Shown: in pieces, positions 1-9,688 of the stretch
Layout of the letters: each line of letters begins with the position of its first letter
Position numbering within the stretch: the first letter of the stretch is position 1
Assembly (NCBI RefSeq): GCF_002104995.1
Contig: NW_024468358.1
Coordinates: 1-32,898, forward strand
Source of the DNA: Linderina pennispora
Taxonomy: Eukaryota > Kickxellomycota > Kickxellomycetes > Kickxellales > Kickxellaceae
DNA: 32,898 bases
Direction of reading: 5' to 3'
Position numbers and translations under genes: made by a program
The notes under the pieces: model-generated
The model's input: the letters and a program-made list of their open reading frames with translations, nothing else
Told to the model about the DNA's origin: nothing
Databases searched by the model: none

Positions 1-1
1 G

Positions 2-88
2 GCTGCCAAGCTCAAGGAGCTCAAGGCCAAGGCTGCCAAGGGCGGCCCCCTGGCCACCGGTGGCATCAAGAAGTCGGGCAAGAAGTAA
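2..88 (+). CDS. C-terminal end of an unidentified Lys/Ala/Gly-rich protein (partial)
   Basis: The window opens inside an open frame that runs 28 codons to a TAA at 86-88. The tail is very rich in Lys, Ala, Leu and Gly and ends in SGKK. Basic tails like this are common in ribosomal and other RNA-binding proteins, but I do not recognise the family and do not name it. GC-rich third positions (AAG, GCC, CTC, GGC) suggest a highly expressed gene. The 5' part lies outside the window. It is transcribed towards the reverse-strand deacylase gene, whose stop is about 110 bp away, so the two genes are tail-to-tail. Confidence 0.7.
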   Translation, partial: AAKLKELKAKAAKGGPLATGGIKKSGKK

Positions 89-196
89 ATACCGGTTGTC
101 TAAAGGTTTTGGAATATATATCGAAAATTGTCTATTCTTTGGTTTCCGAATTCGCCTTTCCCTGCTCGAATCCCTTGCGCCGCTGCTCCTTGCCCT

Positions 197-686
197 TCAG
201 AACTTTTCCTTGGCCGGATCCTTCGTGTCGTAAGAGAACTTTCTAGAGTCGAGCTCCAGCGTTACCGGTCCGTCGTTGACCAGGCTGACCTGCATCATTG
301 CGCCAAACTCCCCGGTAGATACCTTGGACGGATCGTACAACTGCCCGACCGCTTGACAAAGTCGTCAAAAAACTGCTTTGACTCTGCAGACTCATGGCCT
401 CGTGGAAGTCGGGCTTGTGCCCTTTGTTGTCTTGCCGTACAATGTAAATTGGGATACTAGCAGGACACCCAGACCTTCGTCCTGCACACTGCGTTTCCAC
501 ATGGCACCCTCTGCGTCGTCGAATACCCGCATATTCAGGATCTTCTTGGCCATGTACTCCTCATTCTTCCTTGGTGTCGTGCTGGCTGATGCCAACTAGA
601 ACCGTGATACCGCGGCCGATCTCACCGACCACACGATCGTCGACACTGACGCTAGCTCGCAGAACCTTTTGGAGGACAGCGCGCAT
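197..686 (-). pseudogene. D-aminoacyl-tRNA deacylase (DTD), frame broken several times
   Basis: Homodimeric cytosolic enzyme that hydrolyses D-aminoacyl-tRNAs. The start at 686 gives the family N-terminus (MRAVLQKV, then VSVDD, VVGEIGRG, VLVGIS). The core reads AKKILNMRVFDD, SVQDE and LLVSQFTLYG; the C-terminus carries [12 protein letters not shown], the Gly-cisPro motif of the active site. These pieces lie in three frames, with 1-nt shifts near 555, 435, 385 and 345. Family length (about 150-165 residues) is preserved and the stop is at 197-199. Between shifts I see no substitution stops and no loss of motif residues. I read this as a real DTD gene with sequence indels or very recent damage. 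The family call is firm; its functional state is unknown. The start lies 7 bp from the end of the open BRO1 frame on the same strand. Confidence 0.85.
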
Positions 687-692
687 TGTAAA

Positions 693-1750
693 TTACTGAA
701 TTCGAGAAATGTAATTGGAAGCCAGCGGGAGAGAGGTAGGGAAAAGTGCGCTGCTGGATGGCTCCAAGATATCAGAGATCGGTGGCTCTGCCAATCTCTG
801 CATCTCATTGAGCGCTGGTGCCACATCGCCCTCGCTGGCAAGGCGCTTCAGCTTCTCAATGGACTTTAGCCGCCCGCCCCACATAATCGGTACCTTGTTC
901 ATGTACTGCTGCAGCTGTGGAACGATCTGGCTGTGGTGCAGGTCCGTCCGTGGGCTCGCTGTGGTAGATGGCGCTTGCCGTTCGATCTCGTCGTACGACG
1001 AACTCATCAGCATAAAGAACTTGCTCCACGCCTCCACCTGCAACTAGAGTCGTATCACACTTGCATGCCTTCCTCACAATCTCATGGTGTTTGTGCCTCC
1101 TCACGCATCTCATCCTCCAGCGCCTTTTCGGATGCATCAGCCAGCGCCGTAGCTGACTCGTAGTCCGCTGTAAGCCTGTCTAGGACTGCCACAACGACCT
1201 TGGAGCCCAACTCACTCCTGTTGTCCTCCTACAAGTTTCGCAGCCTGGTAGATCACAAATAGCACCAAGCCCTTGAACAGCGGTGCACCCAGTTCCCGCT
1301 CTCCCAGGAGTGTTCCTGGGTTCTCAATAATCTTGAGGCAATTTAACATCGACGGTCACTGGCCGAATGTGCTTCGCCCACCGCTGGTCGTAGTTCATGA
1401 GCTCTTGTGCCTGGTTGCACAGCTCCTGCACTGCCTGCAGCCTAGCGACTTCATCTCCGTAATGGGCACCAGCTAGACACTCGATTTTCTTCGTTTGCGC
1501 TTCCACCAGGAAGAGCAGTCTCTTGACCTTGAAGTGGTCCATCCAGCCCCTGGAACTGTGTTAGCAACCTCTGCAATCCGCTTTCAATCATCGCACTATA
1601 AAACTCGGCCACCTGGGTAGCAATCCTCACAACATTTTGCATCCTTCATGTGCGCCAGGACCGAGCGCTGCCACACGCACTCTTGCGTCTGGCAGAGCAT
1701 CAGGTTCTCGAGCGTGGTCAGATTCCACGAGATCAGGTCAATGGTCAGCT
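693..1750 (-). pseudogene. BRO1-domain protein fragment (Bro1/Rim20/ALIX family), truncated and frameshifted
   Basis: BRO1 domains bind the ESCRT-III subunit Snf7 at endosomes. Downstream of 1750 on the reverse strand, overlapping frames give the middle of such a domain: NLTTLENLMLCQTQEC (the family has NL..LMLAQAQEC), then TQVAEFY, DHFKVKRLLFL, AGAHYGDEVARLQ and GAPLFKGLVLFVIYQAA. The next frame continues into a helical stretch ending at 693. Frame changes fall near 1635, 1530-1450, 1310, 1215 and 1085. The first 100 or so residues of a BRO1 domain are not visible upstream in any frame. An acceptor-like CACAG sits at about 1750, so an upstream exon is conceivable but not seen. The long C-terminal V domain is also mostly missing. 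Which family member this is (Bro1 or Rim20/PalA) cannot be decided. Confidence 0.65.
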
Positions 1751-2161
1751 GTGTATGGCATTCGCTGATTAGGACAGACAGATAAAATATCCTCAGAGTG
1801 ACAAGACCAAGAAGAGAAGTGTAGGTCTAGAACATGCTGAAGGTGAAATGTGAAGCTGTTGATTGGTGTAGCTGCTTGGTGCCGGTGCTGGTTAAATATT
1901 GGGTGATTGACCTTCGGTCGTTGCCTACATATCCAAGAGAGCTTTCTCAACTGCATATCTACAAAAATATCATGTGGAACTACTGCCGCTAAGTGCTTAG
2001 CCAGAAGCAGCCCATCAACCGCCATATCTTGCCTCTATCAAGCCAATGTATTGATCAATCATATATCTGTATCTAAATGTGCACTAGCATATTATTCAGG
2101 GACGGGTTGTTCCTGTAGCAAGCACAGTGAATTTAATATGGATGGGTTTATTTCAGTGAAG
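1751..2161. other. Gap between the BRO1 fragment and the oxidase
   Basis: About 410 bp, rather AT-rich. Short open frames on both strands show no family resemblance. It would hold the missing 5' exon(s) of the BRO1 gene if they existed, but I see no BRO1 N-terminal motif here. Confidence 0.5.
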
Positions 2162-3823
2162 CTACTCTTGTTTTCTAATGGATTTGGAAACAATGTATGG
2201 AACAGGGGACAACCCTGCCATATCAAGCCCAGTATTGCCAGCAGCATTTCCAGATGCCTTGATTCCGCTCATCTCACAGTGCCTAATAAGCTTCTTGGGA
2301 AGCGTCTGCGTCTTCTGCAGAACGTCAGGGGCTTCAACGAACGTCATGAGCATCCGCAGACTCTCAGGGCTGCCGTGGACATTGACATGGCAGTGGTACA
2401 ACCAGACACCTGGGTTGTCAGCGCGGAACCTGATTTTTACGTACGAGAATGACGGAATTTGTATAACGTCACGCTGGATCGGGGGCAACAAGCGACTGTA
2501 CAAGCGGAGAGAATGTGTTACCAGATGTGAAGCCATCTAGCGACGGACCATACTCGGTGACCTGGAACGCATGGCCATGCAGATGCATAGGATGATGAAA
2601 TCTGTTTGGGTTATGAACTTCCAAGTTCGACAACCTCATTGTGCTTTAGCACCACTGGATGTGTCCGGTTATTGTAGACGTCAGGGTTCATTGCCAGGTC
2701 GCCAGTGGTCATTGCGGTGAACAGGGAGGGAACCAGCGGTGCGTAGTATGTGATATTGTTGATGTGGTCCAGGCGCTGACCTGTGGATAAGAGGTTGTTA
2801 CCAAGCCACAGATACAGCGAGCGGTCTACTGGCAGTGGCGGCTGCTTATCGAGTGCTGTCATTTTGATATCCTCGACCCATATCAGCTTGCTATCATCAA
2901 TGTCAGGGAGCTCTTTGACCGGCGAATCCTGCTTGTACTCAACTAGACCTGAGTAAAACCGCGGGTTCTCACCTGGTGACGTTGGAATAAAGTCTGCGTA
3001 CATCTTGACCTTATAGTAGTAGTTGAGCTCGTCCGAGTCATGTGCAGTGACCAGAACCGAGTAGCGCATGGCAGGTGCCAGCTGCACGCCATCAAACTAT
3101 ATGTTCGTCGCTCAGAATCCCATCGACTTCAATAACGCGCAGCTTGTGGCCGGGGATCTGGAAGTAGTACCAGTAGGTGCTAGACATATTAATAAGGCGG
3201 ATGCGGTACGTCTTCTTCGGCTCAAACTTGATTGGTTTCGTGGTGTTGCCGTTGTAGCCGTTAATCAGGCCAAACCCGACGGTATGCGGCGGTGGATATG
3301 GCATTGTTGGACTAGAAACCAGCTCAGCACGCTCGGTAAATTTTCCTACAAACCAGTCCTCAAAAGTAAACAGATGCTCTGCATCGTACTTGTACGGCGG
3401 CTCCTTGTCATAAATAACAAATGCAGTGCGCAGCCCGTCGGCGCTATGATCGTGGTCGTGGCCGTGGATCCAGAACGTGCCCGCCTGCTCGAGGTGATAC
3501 TCATATGTGAACGACTCACCAGGCGGGATTCCGCACTGGTTAGTCATTGCCGGCCCGTCCATGTAAGACATGCCGCGCATGAACAGGCCGTGTGCATGGA
3601 TCGTGGTGGTTACATTCAGCGAATTGTGCACGTTGAGGATGAGAGTGTCGCCGCGAGTTGCATATACAGGCGGGATTGGGGACTGGCCATTGACGCCAAT
3701 CGACCGCCTGTAGTTGATTCCATCGCGCATCATGTAAACATAGGTGACATCCCAGTCAACCACAACATGCTTTGCCAGCGCAGTGGCCGAGAGGACTAGC
3801 AAAAATAGAGCGTGTAGTATCAT
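2162..3823 (-). pseudogene. Secreted multicopper oxidase (laccase/Fet3-type ferroxidase family), three frame breaks
   Basis: Cu-dependent oxidase expected in the cell wall or at the cell surface, oxidising Fe(II) or phenolics. The ATG at 3823 is preferred over the open-frame start at 3913 because it begins a clear signal peptide (MILHALFLLVLSATALA). Copper motifs in order: IHAHG, WIHGH, HHPMHLHGH, and YHCH followed by VNVH. Fe/Cu oxidase landmarks VNGQSPIP, YMDGPAMTNQC and NAAGNTGLDMAGL also appear. Frame shifts: near 3090 (extra T after HIV), near 2620 (after VVEL), and near 2480 (before RDVIQIPS). The whole enzyme is otherwise present at family length. It ends at 2162 shortly after the SPVPYI segment without an obvious membrane anchor, unlike Fet3. 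The axial ligand region has about three extra residues compared with the common HxxxGL form. Ferroxidase versus laccase cannot be settled. Confidence 0.85.
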
Positions 3824-4878
3824 GGAAATATTAAAATATGAAGGTACGGGCAAAGGCCGATGGATGTAATGGAGACTGCATCCCCAGGAAGCTATTGCAT
3901 TTATATTTCCCAAACATCACAACGAGACCATGCCACTAGTAGCAAGGGCTGGCTGGGCTTAATTCACTCATTTGAAGGATTGACTGGCTTGGCTCCAAAA
4001 TATGCAAATGCCTCCTTGATTCCAAGCAGGTGGCGCCGCTGGAGGAGCGTCTGTGTACATATTCAAAAGTCAAAGCCATATATTTCGACGCAAGGCCCCA
4101 CTCTACCTGATTTCCAAAGCCACTTTTGAAGATCAAAGGAGCCAAATATTGTAAACAACACACCCATGAATCCACTGCTGCCTGGGATTTTGATGAATCC
4201 GCTCCTCTGCGCGTAGCGACAGAATCGACATGGGGATTTCTGGTGGGGGCCATCTGCACCCGTCATCTACATAGTGACTACGGTGTATTATAGATGAAAA
4301 TACATTGTTAGAGTATCACAGAAACTTTTGCGAAGAAAAGTGCTGTGAAGAAAACGATTCTGTCGCCTGTTGGTCGCCTATTTCGTCCCTTGAAGTTTGA
4401 AATAGAGTGTTGCTAGGCATTTCCACACAGGATACACCGGCTTGTTTCCCTCAATATGAAATAATGGTCATCGCCTAAACATGCACCTATGAAATATATC
4501 CTTAGAAATATATTCTGGCAGAATATCGCCACGATGCTTTGCTGATGGATGTAACCTCGTAAAACAGCTTAGAACCATGTTCTATGAGAATACATAGCAT
4601 TTTTAAGAACAAGAGATGTGCTAGTTTGCTCACGTCATTGCTATTTGTTGTTACACTACACCTAGTATTATATGTGGACCCTCTACAATGTACCTATTTC
4701 GAGAACCTAGGGGTAATTGTACAAATGGCACAAACACTCGCCTCGTACAAAGGCTTAGCTGGAATGCAATATATTAGACAATGCGCTATTTGGCAACATA
4801 TTTTGGATATGTGCCATGGTATAGTGGTTGCTCTTGCCAACAAATATGTTCCCATGCTATACTTTGCATTGCCTCTAA
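3824..4878. other. Divergent intergenic region, oxidase / acyltransferase
   Basis: About 1 kb between two divergently transcribed genes, AT-rich, with only short unconvincing open frames. On the reverse strand a TATA-like AAATATAAAT lies near 3900, about 75 bp upstream of the oxidase ATG. On the forward strand TATAAA ends at 4884. I see no RNA gene or mobile element. Confidence 0.5.
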
Positions 4879-4884
4879 TATAAA
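4879..4884 (+). promoter_or_regulatory. TATA box of the acyltransferase gene
   Basis: TATAAA directly overlaps the first in-frame ATG (4884). A TATA box normally places transcription initiation about 30 bp or more downstream, so this argues that the ATG at 4962, 78 bp further on, is the real start. Confidence 0.5.
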
Positions 4885-4961
4885 TGGCTGAGAAACGATT
4901 CCGTATAGGAAATGATTCCACAAGCTTTTCCTTGCTTTTGAACTACTTTTACAACCTCATT

Positions 4962-6410
4962 ATGAGCCAGTTTTTAACAGGCATTGACTCTAAGATCTAC
5001 GACCTTACGAAGTATGATGTTCTTCTATCATCGTACAACGTCTGCATCGTTTTCTTTTACGCCAACGATAACCTCACTAACAGTTTTATGCCATCTCAGG
5101 AGCTGGAAGATGCGTACTATAAGACGGTGTTGCAGTTTTCCCTGCTAGCTGGACAAATCAAGAAAAAGGGTGGCGGCATGTTGCAGGTTGTAGTCGACAA
5201 GTCAGACCTGAACCTGCCCGGCTATCGCGAATCCCAGTCAGACACGCATTTCAGCGACATCAAATCAGCGGATTTCAACCCGACAACCTGGCCTAGTGAC
5301 CTGGCACCTGTTGGCAATACTGCATATCCTGATAGGAACACAGGTGTGATCAAGCTTCTCAATACCCATGTGGTACGGCTAAAGGACAACAGCGGTATAA
5401 TTATTTCATTCAACACCAACCATGTGGCTACCGATGCCTTTGGCAGTCTTGAGTTTTTCAACCAGTGGGCAGCAGAAACACGTGCGTTGGTTACCGGTGT
5501 CCATGCAGAGAAGGCCAGCTACTGCTTTGACCGGGAGGCAATTCAGAAACATCTTCCCAGCAAGCGCCTGCCACTTGACGACACAACACTCCGTGCTTAC
5601 ACCATAAAGTCCCGTATTGCAGACTGGCTTTTGGGGCTCTCGCCTAACTCCCGCGCAAAGCTCCTGAACTACCTTGGGAACAGGAATCCAACGCGTGGCC
5701 ATCTGTTCCGTATTTCACGCGAGAAATTCGACCATCTTCATAGCCGAGTTCTGGAGTGCATGCCGCCCGGTGTGCGGCTTACTTCCAACGACCTTCTATC
5801 TGCAATAGCATACAAGGTCCATGGGCAGGCAAAGCTTGACGCAGATGTAGCCAACATCGGATGGCTTAGACGGCTTACGAATCGCAGTGTGAATGCTAAA
5901 GGAGAGCACGGTCTATCAGTCGCCTGTGACCTTCGTGGCCTTCTTGGAATGTCAAATACGAATTATATCGGCAATCCACTGTTCACTGCGATCGTTAATA
6001 ACCAGATGAGCCACGCAGAGCAACCGATCACTCCTCAGACGCTTGCGGAGATAGGTGCCCAAGTTCGTAGGTCGCTGTCAAATGTATCACCCCCGTTCAT
6101 CGGCTCGTTCATCGACTTTGTTGAATCTGATAGTTTCAAGGCTGGGTCCTTCATTGCGAGTGCAATGAAGAGCGCTCTTATCACATTGACTTCCAACGTT
6201 ACGAGGGCCAAGCTGTACCACGCGGATTTCGGCAGCGGCGTTCAAGCGTTTTCAACGGTGTACCCAAATTACCGAGCAGTGCAATATGTCATATTGCCAG
6301 CACCACCGCCAAGCAAGGACATCCTTGTCAACTTTACTGTATCTGCCTCCGAGATGGAGTTTATCCTTAAGAACGAATTCTGGAGGGACATCACCACTTT
6401 GGTTTACTGA
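4962..6410 (+). CDS. BAHD-like (HxxxD) acyltransferase
   Basis: Transfers an acyl group from acyl-CoA to an alcohol or amine of a small molecule; the substrate is not predictable. Counted from the first possible Met (4884) the frame has 508 codons. The chosen start is Met27 (MSQFLTG) because the upstream ATG overlaps a TATA box and BAHD proteins usually begin shortly before a segment like YDLTKYDVLLSSY. The catalytic HxxxD is NHVATD (His180, Asp184 in the long numbering), and the structural DFG motif is ADFGSG (about 447-452). Length and two-lobe layout match the family, and there is no signal peptide. It is a clean open frame without breaks, unlike its oxidase neighbour. Fungal relatives often act in secondary metabolism or detoxification, but no cluster partner is visible here. 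Confidence 0.85.
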   Translation: MSQFLTGIDSKIYDLTKYDVLLSSYNVCIVFFYANDNLTNSFMPSQELEDAYYKTVLQFSLLAGQIKKKGGGMLQVVVDKSDLNLPGYRESQSDTHFSDIKSADFNPTTWPSDLAPVGNTAYPDRNTGVIKLLNTHVVRLKDNSGIIISFNTNHVATDAFGSLEFFNQWAAETRALVTGVHAEKASYCFDREAIQKHLPSKRLPLDDTTLRAYTIKSRIADWLLGLSPNSRAKLLNYLGNRNPTRGHLFRISREKFDHLHSRVLECMPPGVRLTSNDLLSAIAYKVHGQAKLDADVANIGWLRRLTNRSVNAKGEHGLSVACDLRGLLGMSNTNYIGNPLFTAIVNNQMSHAEQPITPQTLAEIGAQVRRSLSNVSPPFIGSFIDFVESDSFKAGSFIASAMKSALITLTSNVTRAKLYHADFGSGVQAFSTVYPNYRAVQYVILPAPPPSKDILVNFTVSASEMEFILKNEFWRDITTLVY

Positions 6411-7087
6411 TAGATGTCTAACAGCAATCTTGTGTAGTGTCAGAAATATAGCCGGATAGTGGCAATCGCCCGTGTTTGCATTCTCGGTGTCCTTCGACCG
6501 TTCCGAGTCAGCTCTTTATCTGCGGACCTGGCCGCATGAAGGCCCGCAATGATTCTCCGCAATACCACCCGGGGCCGATTTCCGCTGGCAGGTTTCGCCC
6601 GAATAGGGTTTCAAGGGCACGGAGAAACCCCAGAGTCAAACAAGAGACATATGGCCTGGGGGCGAAGATTCACGTCGCAGAAGAGCACCTGTGGGATACA
6701 GTGATTTGTCACTGGTGCTGAGGCAGAGTCGGCCGACCCGGCGACATGCGTGGCAGACAATGGAGGCGAGCCGGACATTAACGGAACGCCTAGAACGTCT
6801 TGCATGGAGATGTGGGCGAGCGAAAGTCGTGCATGCGGGGCGTGCATGTCTCTGTGCCAGCCCACACGTATCCAAAGTGTCAGCAAACTCGCCAGCAGTA
6901 TAGTGGGCAAGGTCAAAAAAGGGCGATGCACGGGCCATGTAAATCTCCTATTCCTTGACCGCACGCTTGCAGGCGGATTCACAGTGACACTGTCGAACTG
7001 CGAATCTCTCCCCAAGGATTGGCAATTGGGGAAGCCACAACAGACCGGAATGCTTCGGCACTTTTTCTATGGAGCAGCGGTTCCTAG
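6411..7087. other. Convergent intergenic region without a gene
   Basis: About 680 bp between the acyltransferase stop and the proline dehydrogenase polyadenylation signal. Open frames up to 134 codons exist on both strands but have Arg/Pro/Cys-rich, non-protein-like composition and match no family. Nothing else seen. Confidence 0.45.
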
Positions 7088-7093
7088 TTTATT
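7088..7093 (-). terminator. Polyadenylation signal of proline dehydrogenase
   Basis: AATAAA on the reverse strand (tttatt on +), about 60 bp downstream of the stop codon. Confidence 0.5.
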
Positions 7094-7153
7094 AATGTAG
7101 TCAGCCAGCAAAGGAACGGGTTTTCTGACGCAGGGAAGATAAGGCGGTACAGA

Positions 7154-9049
7154 TTACTGGGCCGAGGACGACTGGCGGCCAGCAGTGGTGGTGGGGGCAA
7201 CAGCAGCGGATCTGCCGGTCAGGCGGCGCCTGATTTCAGACAGCACGGCCGAAGCCTCCTTGCGGATGGACGAGGCAACAGCCGAGTTCTCCTGGGCGCG
7301 GCGGATCAGGTACGGCATGACCTCCTCGAGCGGACCATAGGGCACGTACTTGTAGATGGGCAGACCGGCCTTGGCGATGGCGTAGCTGACCGCGTCCTGC
7401 ATGCCGAGCAGCTGGCCAAACATGACGGGCTCGTTGGTGGTGTCGATGTTGAGCTGGCGCAGCTGCTGCATGCCCATCTCGATAGACGCGTTGTTGTGGG
7501 TGGCAGCAAACAGGACCGGTGGCACGGCGCCGGCAGCCTGGGCGGTGGCAACCTCCTGCATCAGGAAGTTGACGCCCTTGTTGTACGACGCATGCGTGGC
7601 CTCCAGCGTCGGGTTGATGGGCGACGCGTAGCCGAGCTTGGCAGCGCGCTCGCGCTCCAGCTCCATGTACGCACCGCGCACCAGCTTGGCTGCGAAGCGC
7701 CAGCCCTCGCGCGCGGCGCGCTCATAGTCGTCGACCATGCGCTGGAACGAGTCTGCGCGGTACATCTGGTACGTGTTGAAGATCAGCGCACGGCCACCGT
7801 GCTGGGTCTGTGCGTTGAACTCGCGCTGCAGCACCAGCGCGACGTGGTCGATCAGCGGCTGGAAGTACGAGTGCTCGGCGTCCACCATGATCCGCACATT
7901 GCTGTCGCTGGCCTGCTGGGCCACAGCACGCGAGCGCGAGATCATGCGCTCGTAGTCCTCAAAGTCGGTCTCGACGGCGCCGTACTCGCTGGTGGGCGAA
8001 GCGCGCAGGTAAAGCGGCCGTGCCAGCGGGTTGTCCAGGCCCAGCGCCATCTGCAGATCAACCCAGTCGACCTGGCCGTCGTTGTTGGTGTCGACCATCG
8101 AGAACATGCCGCTGGCCGACGACACGCGGTCACCGCCGGGCATCGACGGCAGCACCGCCTGCTTGAACTGCGTGAAGTCGATGCGTCCGTCGCTGTCGTG
8201 GTCGGCTGCGACAAAGGCCTCGCGCATGGGCCGGTACGGCATTGACAGGCGGTACAGCACCTCGGGGTCGGCCAGGCCAGTCACCTTGATGGCCGCAAAC
8301 GACCCCGGCACCTGCTCCGACATGTGCAGGCCGTGCAGGTACTCCTTGGCGAAGGCGTCCGCCTTGACGTTGGCGTGGGCACGCGCAGTGTCGGCAGCGC
8401 CTGCAACGGCCGCGGTGGCATCCCGATCCTCAGCCAGATCCGCCTCAGCGGAAAAGTCCAGAATCGACCCGACTCCCGACTCCTTCAGGCCGCGCATGGC
8501 CTGCACAATCTCCTTCTCCTTCTCGCCGGCGCAGAACCACGCGAAGAAAGTGCGCCGCATTACCGCGTTCGAGAGCCACGAGAGACGCAGCTTCTCAAAC
8601 AGCTTGAGGATCCCCGGTGCCATCTGCACCAGCTGCGGGCTGCCACAAGCCATGTAGACAAACCACAGCGGGATCAGCTTCGCCACGCTCTGCTTGCTCA
8701 GAGCGTGCGCCGGGTCCGGGCGCAGAAGCGGCCCGGCAAGGGGGTCCGTGGTTGCAGAGGCGGCGTGCGTAGCCGCTGGCGCGCGCGACTCGAGAGTCGA
8801 CATGCCTCTGCAGGGAGCCACGGACATTGCGGCCTTGAACGTGCTGCGCGGGCTCAGGGAACCCGGCGGATACGTCGCGGGTGCTCCTGCATGTCGAGCG
8901 ACAAGGGCTGCTGGACCCGAGGCACGACGAGTATGTATGAAAGCGAGGCGTGTAGGATGGACATAGGCGGCAGTGAGGGGCCGTTTGAGAGATGCAGCAG
9001 AAGATGCACGGATAATAGCAGATGCAGTCGATGGAACGCTGATGGGCAT
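7154..9049 (-). CDS. PUT1: Mitochondrial proline dehydrogenase with paired EF-hand-like loops
   Basis: FAD enzyme of the inner mitochondrial membrane that oxidises proline to pyrroline-5-carboxylate, the first step of proline catabolism. 631 residues, uninterrupted. The first 90 or so residues are rich in Arg, Ser and Ala and look like a mitochondrial presequence. Catalytic-domain motifs: FSAEADLAEDRD (199-210), VDAEHSYFQP (389-398), KLVRGAYMELER (455-466), ATHNN (516-520), FGQLLGMQD (544-552) and YLIRRAQENS (580-589), whose RR and E bind substrate. An insert holds two loops matching the EF-hand calcium pattern: DHDSDGRIDFTQ (283-294) and DTNNDGQVDWVD (320-331). It is absent from the compact bacterial and yeast-type barrels as I remember them. 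A TATA box lies 37 bp upstream of the ATG, implying a very short leader. Identification is firm; calcium binding is inferred. Confidence 0.93.
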   Translation of the reverse strand: MPISVPSTASAIIRASSAASLKRPLTAAYVHPTRLAFIHTRRASGPAALVARHAGAPATYPPGSLSPRSTFKAAMSVAPCRGMSTLESRAPAATHAASATTDPLAGPLLRPDPAHALSKQSVAKLIPLWFVYMACGSPQLVQMAPGILKLFEKLRLSWLSNAVMRRTFFAWFCAGEKEKEIVQAMRGLKESGVGSILDFSAEADLAEDRDATAAVAGAADTARAHANVKADAFAKEYLHGLHMSEQVPGSFAAIKVTGLADPEVLYRLSMPYRPMREAFVAADHDSDGRIDFTQFKQAVLPSMPGGDRVSSASGMFSMVDTNNDGQVDWVDLQMALGLDNPLARPLYLRASPTSEYGAVETDFEDYERMISRSRAVAQQASDSNVRIMVDAEHSYFQPLIDHVALVLQREFNAQTQHGGRALIFNTYQMYRADSFQRMVDDYERAAREGWRFAAKLVRGAYMELERERAAKLGYASPINPTLEATHASYNKGVNFLMQEVATAQAAGAVPPVLFAATHNNASIEMGMQQLRQLNIDTTNEPVMFGQLLGMQDAVSYAIAKAGLPIYKYVPYGPLEEVMPYLIRRAQENSAVASSIRKEASAVLSEIRRRLTGRSAAVAPTTTAGRQSSSAQ

Positions 9050-9085
9050 TGAACTCGAGCAGGGATTGGTTTACAGCGTGGTTGG

Positions 9086-9092
9086 TTTTATA
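9086..9092 (-). promoter_or_regulatory. TATA box of proline dehydrogenase
   Basis: TATAAAA on the reverse strand, 37 bp upstream of the ATG at 9049. With initiation about 30 bp downstream the 5' leader would be only around 10 nt. Confidence 0.55.
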
Positions 9093-9403
9093 GAGCTATG
9101 TAGTTGAGCGAATGTCCCAGGAATAAAACGTGACAGAGGTGTCTCCTGAGGATTATACAGACGAGGTCTTGTGTAAAAATACGAAAAAAGTGTACTGGAT
9201 GTTCCAAAAGTGCAGAAAAGTAAAGGCAAGAAGAAAGTATTGTCAACGGGCGGGAGAGCGGGAATGGGAGGCAGCTCCCTTAAATATCTCAGCGACAAGC
9301 CCCAGCCTGGTCTCTGCCACCAATCTTAACCATGCGCACTTTCCCAAATGCCCTTCCCATCCGCGCATTTTTCTTTGGCCCGTATTCCTAACGCCCGTGG
9401 GTA

Positions 9404-9442
9404 ATTTTTTGTCCATTTTTTGTCCATTTTTTGTCCATTTTT
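9404..9442. repeat. 11-bp tandem repeat, three perfect copies plus a partial
   Basis: Unit ATTTTTTGTCC, three exact copies at 9404-9436 followed by ATTTTT. It lies about 355 bp upstream of the proline dehydrogenase start. It may be a simple poly-T-derived expansion. Confidence 0.85.
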
Positions 9443-9688
9443 CAGCGGAGGGACAGGCCCTTTTTGACTAGCTGCTTTGCCCATTTTGCCATCCCAGTCA
9501 AATGTCCGTCCATCCTGTCGATCGCCATACCCGGAATTGGTGCTGGGTGTACCATTTCGCTCTGTTATCAGAATGGCCACTGGAAGCCACCACTGTGTAT
9601 CCAGTCCTTGGACGGTGGAACATCTGCCCAGTCACAGTCAGAATAACACACGCTTGTGCGCCCATGTCGCCAGCCATGTCGCGGAAAT

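Noticed and set aside
128-460. Forward open frame of 110 codons over the DTD region
   Set aside because: Antisense shadow of the deacylase gene; the reverse strand shows clear DTD motifs.
3068-3799. 243-codon forward frame
   Set aside because: Antisense to the multicopper oxidase, whose copper motifs are on the reverse strand.
7496-8245. 249-codon forward frame (and 8324-9052, 242 codons)
   Set aside because: Antisense shadows of proline dehydrogenase produced by GC-rich third positions.
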